Shown: in pieces, positions 6,235 to 9,714 of the stretch
How the letters are laid out: each line of letters starts with the position of its first letter
Numbering within the stretch: the stretch's first letter is position 1
Assembly (NCBI GenBank): GCA_023425485.1
Contig: JAFACO010000298.1
Span: forward strand, 1 to 9,714
Direction of reading: 5' to 3'
DNA: 9,714 nt
Origin: Bacillota bacterium
Lineage (GTDB): Bacteria > Bacillota > Clostridia > Lachnospirales > Lachnospiraceae
The notes under the pieces: model-generated
Database searches by the model: none
What the model was told of the DNA's origin: nothing
What the model saw: the letters and a program-made list of their open reading frames with translations, nothing else
Program-made: the position numbers and the translations under genes

Positions 6235-6423
6235 CTAATTCTCATATGCCAATAGGTTCCCCAGCTGTATACGAAAACCCAAAGCTTTGTACATCTCCAC
6301 ATCACAATTGGCGCAACCAACTGTCAAAGATGAAATCTCACTATTGTCATATGTATATTTCACAAGTCTTTTTGCTATCCCTTTTAAAATAATATTAATT
6401 AACTGATGCCCCATACTTTTCAA
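6235..6423 (-). pseudogene. C-terminal remnant of a second GNAT acetyltransferase
   Basis: This open frame of about 62 codons resembles only the last third of a GNAT enzyme. It has a KGIAKRLVKYTYD segment (motif A helix after the acetyl-CoA loop), then SSLTVGCANCDVEMYKALGFRIQ (motif B, with the usual YKALGF). The N-terminal two thirds, including the R/QxxGxG/A loop, are absent. The start (TTG at 6423 or ATG at 6414) has no convincing ribosome site, and it overlaps the end of the neighbouring broken GNAT gene by 29 bp in another frame. A TGA lies eight codons upstream in the same frame. I read it as a leftover from a deletion, not a working gene. Confidence 0.55.
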
Positions 6424-6946
6424 TACGCTTGCTAATATGCTCTTTCATTTTAATAATATCACACTTAAAAACATCAGTCGGTATCTTTTCCTTCATCTGA
6501 AATTCTGTTCTAAACACTTCCGCCCCTAATTTTCTATAGAAGGAATTAGAAGATGAATTATGATAGTTATAAATAACCATCTCTTTTCGATCAAAGTTTT
6601 CATAATAATTTAGAAGTCTCAATATTAGCATTAAGGAGATTCCTCTCCCCCTCATTTCGGGATAAACCCATAATCCATTTTATTCAATTCCAGAGTCTGC
6701 ATCTTCTGTTTCCGCATAACTTGCGAAAGCCACTCCAAGCATTTTGTCATTTTCAAAGGCCCCAATCAATGCCCTCACATCATTATTCTCAACTCCTTGA
6801 TGCATCCAGCTAGTCCAAAAAGAATACTCTTTCTCAACATTTAATTTCTCATCCGTCATCCCTGCCACTTCCTCTGGCCAGCAAAGAGCCTTAAGCTGCA
6901 TCGCCTCTAGCATATCCTGATCCCATAATTCTCTGATTGTAATCAT
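6395..6946 (-). pseudogene. GNAT acetyltransferase with in-frame stop (TAA at 6680-6682)
   Basis: The frame runs from MITIRELWDQD to EKYGASVN and would encode a full-sized GNAT of about 183 residues, but codon 89 is TAA. The frame resumes directly with NGLWVYPEMRGRGISLMLIL, which holds the acetyl-CoA binding loop RGRGIS. Then comes motif B, NYHNSSSNSFYRKLGAEVFR. No base shift is needed; one substitution (for example TTA to TAA) explains it. The first piece lacks the cofactor site, so it cannot be an acetyltransferase alone. The ATG at 6946 is preferred to one at 6967 because GAGG (6956-6959) lies nine bases upstream and GNATs often start MITIR. It lies 39-60 bp after the beta-propeller gene, possibly in one transcript. 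Sequencing error or recoding are alternatives. Confidence 0.82.
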
Positions 6947-7006
6947 AATTTTATTCCTCATTTTCATTTGTAAAATTCAAATCCCTAAAAAACAAGAATG
7001 CAACCT

Positions 7007-8017
7007 CTAGTTAATTATAATATGATCCATTCTCGTTGGTTGCTTTGAACATTGTAATGGATAAAACCCATTATAGTTAATTTCAATCTGGTTATTATAG
7101 TACCTCAAACCGCTTTGAAATGATTCATTTGCCAAATCATTTCTAGAAATATCAGCAGCTATAACATCTGCAGTTATAATATCGTAATTAAATATTAATC
7201 CTTGTTCTGACGTAAAATGCAAACACAAATTTGTTAGGTCTCTACTTACTGATAAAATAGCAATAACTTTATTATGATTCGTAGTAACAAAGATTTCAAA
7301 ATAAATCTTATTGTTCCTATATCGTGGTCTTCCCACGCTATTTACTATTAGATTTTGGGGTTCCCCTGATAGTAAAACTTTTTCTACATCACTGCACACT
7401 TTACTAAAGTCTTTCATTTTTCTAAGTGAGCTAACATCTTTAAATAATGTACTTGACTTATTTAAGCTAAGATCAAAGATTTTAATTCTGTTGTTACTAT
7501 CATATATTATTGTCAGGTCGTCTGCCCAATCATAATCAAAACACGATATTGACAAACCCCGTTCTTCTTTTATTAATAAATCGTATAGAAATAGTTTTTT
7601 ACTATCACTTTTCCACTTGATATAAGAAACTTTTGTTTCGTCAGGACTAAGTGATAACATAATTGGAGCATAATTTACCCTGCTAATCTTAATTAATTTT
7701 TGAAAATTTAAACCATCTCTCTGAATCATGCAAATCGTGGTTCCTGTATGAAAGAGTATTTTAGTTTTATCCTTAAACCATATTAGGTCATAAACTTTAC
7801 CAGTATATATTTTATTAAAATCAGTGCTTCCTAGTTTGTGAATGAATATTGATGCATCTTTTATGGCTTCTTCTAATCCTATGATTGCTATATACTCACC
7901 TGAACTATCAGCAGTTATAGAAGTAATTTCTTTGAATCCTGATATATCAATGCTATACTCCTCGTTCCGTTCAATATTTTTTATTATTAAATTATTATTA
8001 GTTATCTTATAAATCAT
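7007..8017 (-). CDS. Beta-propeller-like (WD40/TolB-like) protein, function unknown
   Basis: This 336-residue protein has no signal peptide or membrane segment, so it is probably cytoplasmic. It shows repeated blades with the pattern hydrophobic strand, short S/D-rich turn, hydrophobic strand. Examples are ITSITADSSGEYIAIIG (31-47), VYDLIWFKDKTKILFHTG (75-92), MLSLSPDETKVSYIKW (120-135) followed by KKLFLYDL (140-147), and YDWADDLTIIYDSNNRIKIFDLS (162-184). The later part (about 215-336) is less regular and ends DHIIIN. No enzyme motif is visible. A scaffold or ligand-binding propeller is the best guess. GGGAG lies nine bases before the ATG. Its base composition is even more AT-rich than that of its neighbours, which may hint at transfer. 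It precedes the broken GNAT gene on the same strand. Confidence 0.7.
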   Translation of the reverse strand: MIYKITNNNLIIKNIERNEEYSIDISGFKEITSITADSSGEYIAIIGLEEAIKDASIFIHKLGSTDFNKIYTGKVYDLIWFKDKTKILFHTGTTICMIQRDGLNFQKLIKISRVNYAPIMLSLSPDETKVSYIKWKSDSKKLFLYDLLIKEERGLSISCFDYDWADDLTIIYDSNNRIKIFDLSLNKSSTLFKDVSSLRKMKDFSKVCSDVEKVLLSGEPQNLIVNSVGRPRYRNNKIYFEIFVTTNHNKVIAILSVSRDLTNLCLHFTSEQGLIFNYDIITADVIAADISRNDLANESFQSGLRYYNNQIEINYNGFYPLQCSKQPTRMDHIIIN

Positions 8018-8280
8018 ATTGTTGTTCTCCCAAAAGAGTATTTAACCAGTGAAATTCATTTATGTATTGGTATAGTTATAGCAACCTATGGTTTTTATAA
8101 AGTATTGTTCGGCAATCCAAAACGTTTTCAGAAAATGCACAAATCTATTTATATAATAACATGTATTAATACAGCCAAATACCTTAAACATTTTTAAGAA
8201 AGAAAATTGTCCTATTATAATTGATCTAAAGTGATACCGCTGAAGTTTAACTACCTATTGGATGCTATATTATTTTTTAT
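8018..8280. other. AT-rich gap with a startless open frame (possible gene remnant)
   Basis: No terminator or full gene is clear in this gap. On the plus strand one frame stays open for about 70 codons, ending at TAA 8195-8197, and its last part reads GFYKVLFGNPKRFQKMHK after a hydrophobic stretch. This looks protein-like (membrane helix followed by a basic loop), but there is no ribosome site and the only ATG (8135) is 20 codons from the end. On the minus strand the gap should hold the promoter of the beta-propeller gene; I see no strong boxes. Confidence 0.3.
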
Positions 8281-9366
8281 CTAATACAAAAGTTCCTGGC
8301 TTAATAGTTTTTCAAAGCTTTTTACATCTTCCCTTGTTATATCCGGAAATAGAAATGCTCCGCATCGGCATTTATTATAGGCTTGTCCGTCCATCTTAAA
8401 TGGAAATCCGCCAGAGCAGCCGGGGTTACAATGCCCACAATCCCACCCATTTGAACGAATTGACTCACGTATCTTTTCTGGTTGTTCTTCCACCAAAGGC
8501 ATATACTGACCAATATTCTGAAGGTTTAACTTGACAGATAGTACATCATGATTAACCTGCAGACTCATTAAAACTTTTTTATTCTTATTACTGGTATACA
8601 CACAAGACCAGTCGTTACGCATAAAACCACCCATACGCACCGCTTGCTTCGTTACATTAGATATACTTTCATGCAGTATGGAAGCACTTTCACGCCTGAC
8701 TGTATCAAGTGCATGATAAATTGATTCCACTGTAAGTTTTGGTTCCTTAACCTTTTCATTTTCCAAAATCCCATAATGCATCATATAGAAAAGATTCTTT
8801 TGTTTTCTTATGTCTCCTTTGTTCATTTCCAGTAACGCTTCAGCCATAGCCTTTAATGCCACCAGCAGAGCACGATTATCGGGATATGAAACAGAGATAA
8901 CCTCACCTGATTTAATTGATTTTTCTGCACCCATAAATTCAAAACCATATTCACCAAGTTTATTAAGCAAGAATGGCAGCCCAGTGATTTTTAATTCTTT
9001 GGCTGTTGATGAAAGAACACCACCATCCACCCGTAACGTCATATCAGGCTGAAGCTCTGCTTTTGCACCTAGTATAAATAGTAAATGTGGTATTCGAAGT
9101 AAGCTTGCATTACTGTTCGTATAATCCGTATTTTTTGCATCATAGATAATATTATCTTTTAGAAGCATGTTAAAACTTCCAGGATCACTTGCCACATCAC
9201 TATATAGATTACGAACTAAAGAAAGCAAAGCAATAAAGCCATCTTTAAACTGTTCCAAATCAAGGCCGTAAAGGAATTTGTCATTAACCTTCATTGAAAC
9301 AGGGTCGTCTACCACATTTTTCAAATAGTTCTCAGCAATAACTTGAATATAGTATTGTTTGTCCAT
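8281..9366 (-). CDS. Uncharacterised protein with C-terminal cysteine cluster
   Basis: This 361-residue soluble protein has no signal peptide or membrane helix. Residues 1-250 look like a mixed alpha/beta or helical domain, with RIPHLLFILGAKAEL (91-105), a LLVALKAMAEALLEMNKGDIRK helix (about 167-188) and FYMMHYGILEN (193-203). The last 60 residues hold a compact cysteine set, CGHCNPGC (310-317) and KCRCGAF (332-338), with DGQAY between. Cys310, 313, 317, 333 and 335 could bind zinc or another metal. I believe similar tails occur in clostridial hypothetical proteins but cannot name a family. The ATG has GGAG nine bases upstream. A perfect palindrome lies 38 bp before the start, suggesting local regulation. 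A regulator or metal-binding sensor is possible; this is not established. Confidence 0.8.
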   Translation of the reverse strand: MDKQYYIQVIAENYLKNVVDDPVSMKVNDKFLYGLDLEQFKDGFIALLSLVRNLYSDVASDPGSFNMLLKDNIIYDAKNTDYTNSNASLLRIPHLLFILGAKAELQPDMTLRVDGGVLSSTAKELKITGLPFLLNKLGEYGFEFMGAEKSIKSGEVISVSYPDNRALLVALKAMAEALLEMNKGDIRKQKNLFYMMHYGILENEKVKEPKLTVESIYHALDTVRRESASILHESISNVTKQAVRMGGFMRNDWSCVYTSNKNKKVLMSLQVNHDVLSVKLNLQNIGQYMPLVEEQPEKIRESIRSNGWDCGHCNPGCSGGFPFKMDGQAYNKCRCGAFLFPDITREDVKSFEKLLSQELLY

Positions 9367-9392
9367 ATTTACTTACTCCTTCGGATTTTAGT

Positions 9393-9430
9393 ATTAATCA
9401 TAGATTAGCATCGATGCTAATAAGATTAAT
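9393..9430. promoter_or_regulatory. Perfect 16-bp palindrome with outer dyad, operator candidate
   Basis: TTAGCATCGATGCTAA (9405-9420) is a perfect palindrome. It is flanked by ATTAATC (9393-9399) and GATTAAT (9424-9430), which also pair, with a 2-bp offset. It lies 39-54 bp upstream of the ATG of the cysteine-cluster gene. A TATAAT hexamer on the minus strand (9494-9499) is farther upstream, but its -35 box is poor. The symmetry suits a dimeric repressor. No T-run follows on the transcribed strand, so it is not a terminator. Confidence 0.5.
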
Positions 9431-9583
9431 TCATTTAGATCATTCACTTAATCAGCAAAAACCAAATCTACTGTTTTCCTTAACAATAACAGTATTATAT
9501 AATAATTTACCAATATTTACTACTACTTTCCAAATAATACAGGCATTCTATAATCATTAATATAATTTGGTCTTTCTAAACAA

Positions 9584-9633
9584 TAAAAATAGCGCAACCT
9601 TCTGGAAACCTTAATTTCCATGGATTGCGCTAT
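9584..9633 (-). terminator. Rho-independent terminator of the partial right-hand gene
   Basis: ATAGCGCAA (9589-9597) pairs with TTGCGCTAT (9625-9633), and TGGAAA (9603-9608) with TTTCCA (9615-9620) inside. On the minus strand the stem is followed by TTTTATTGTTT. It starts 14 bp after the stop codon of the partial minus-strand gene, so it should end that transcript. Confidence 0.85.
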
Positions 9634-9646
9634 ATAAATTTTACAC

Positions 9647-9714
9647 TTAATATTCTTTTTCAAAAACTATATTACCGTTAGTATCATAACCTCTGATACC
9701 ATTAAAATATATAG
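9647..9714 (-). CDS. 3' end of an unidentified gene
   Basis: The last 21 codons of a minus-strand frame enter from the right edge and read IYFNGIRGYDTNGNIVFEKEY before a TAA at 9647-9649. The composition (aromatic, Gly/Asn turn, charged end) looks like a beta-hairpin at the C-terminus of a real protein. A strong terminator follows directly, which supports a true gene end. Too little is present to name the protein; a signal peptide or domain cannot be seen. Confidence 0.6.
   Translation of the reverse strand, partial: IYFNGIRGYDTNGNIVFEKEY

Noticed and set aside
6395..6655. Separate 86-residue protein starting at the ATG at 6655
   Set aside because: It is in the same frame as the upstream GNAT piece, and its start falls inside motif A. 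It is better read as the second half of a broken gene.
7311..7535. 74-codon plus-strand frame
   Set aside because: It is antisense to the beta-propeller gene, with no start signals.
8810..9052. 80-codon plus-strand frame
   Set aside because: It is antisense to the cysteine-cluster gene, whose ribosome site and length are convincing.

Overview
The window is AT-rich DNA from an endospore-forming Firmicute, most likely a clostridial or Lachnospiraceae-type organism. It carries the first genes of the spoIIIA sporulation operon, strong GGAGG-type ribosome binding sites and low-GC intergenic DNA. No tRNA, rRNA, CRISPR array or insertion-sequence transposase is visible.

Left part (1-3041): the minus strand carries spoIIIAA, spoIIIAB and the start of spoIIIAC, the first genes of the operon for the mother-cell to forespore channel. 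A sigma-E-like promoter lies upstream. Divergent from it is aroE (shikimate dehydrogenase), which replaces the aroQ/pepP/efp neighbourhood often seen beside spoIIIA. The 3' end of aroE runs 47 bp into a convergent gene for a DUF454/YbaN-type inner-membrane protein.

Middle part (3042-6234): this is an accessory patchwork. It holds a 146-bp intricately folded inverted-repeat element, a VOC-family (glyoxalase-like) protein, a 71-residue two-helix membrane protein with a duplicated motif in its promoter region, a long hairpin terminator, an AraC/GyrI (Rob-like) regulator and a metallo-beta-lactamase-fold hydrolase.

Right part (6235-9714): this shows gene decay. A GNAT acetyltransferase is broken by a single in-frame TAA just before its acetyl-CoA loop. 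The C-terminal stub of a second GNAT overlaps its 3' end. Upstream are a cytosolic beta-propeller-like protein of unknown role, a 361-residue protein with a C-terminal cysteine cluster behind a perfect 16-bp palindrome, and the 3' end of another minus-strand gene with a clear terminator. Nearly all genes here run on the minus strand, but the gaps suggest short separate transcripts rather than one operon.

No complete new multi-gene system can be claimed from this window. The most notable unexplained items are the folded 146-bp element, the cysteine-cluster protein with its palindromic operator candidate, the duplicated motif upstream of the small membrane protein, and the decaying acetyltransferase pair.
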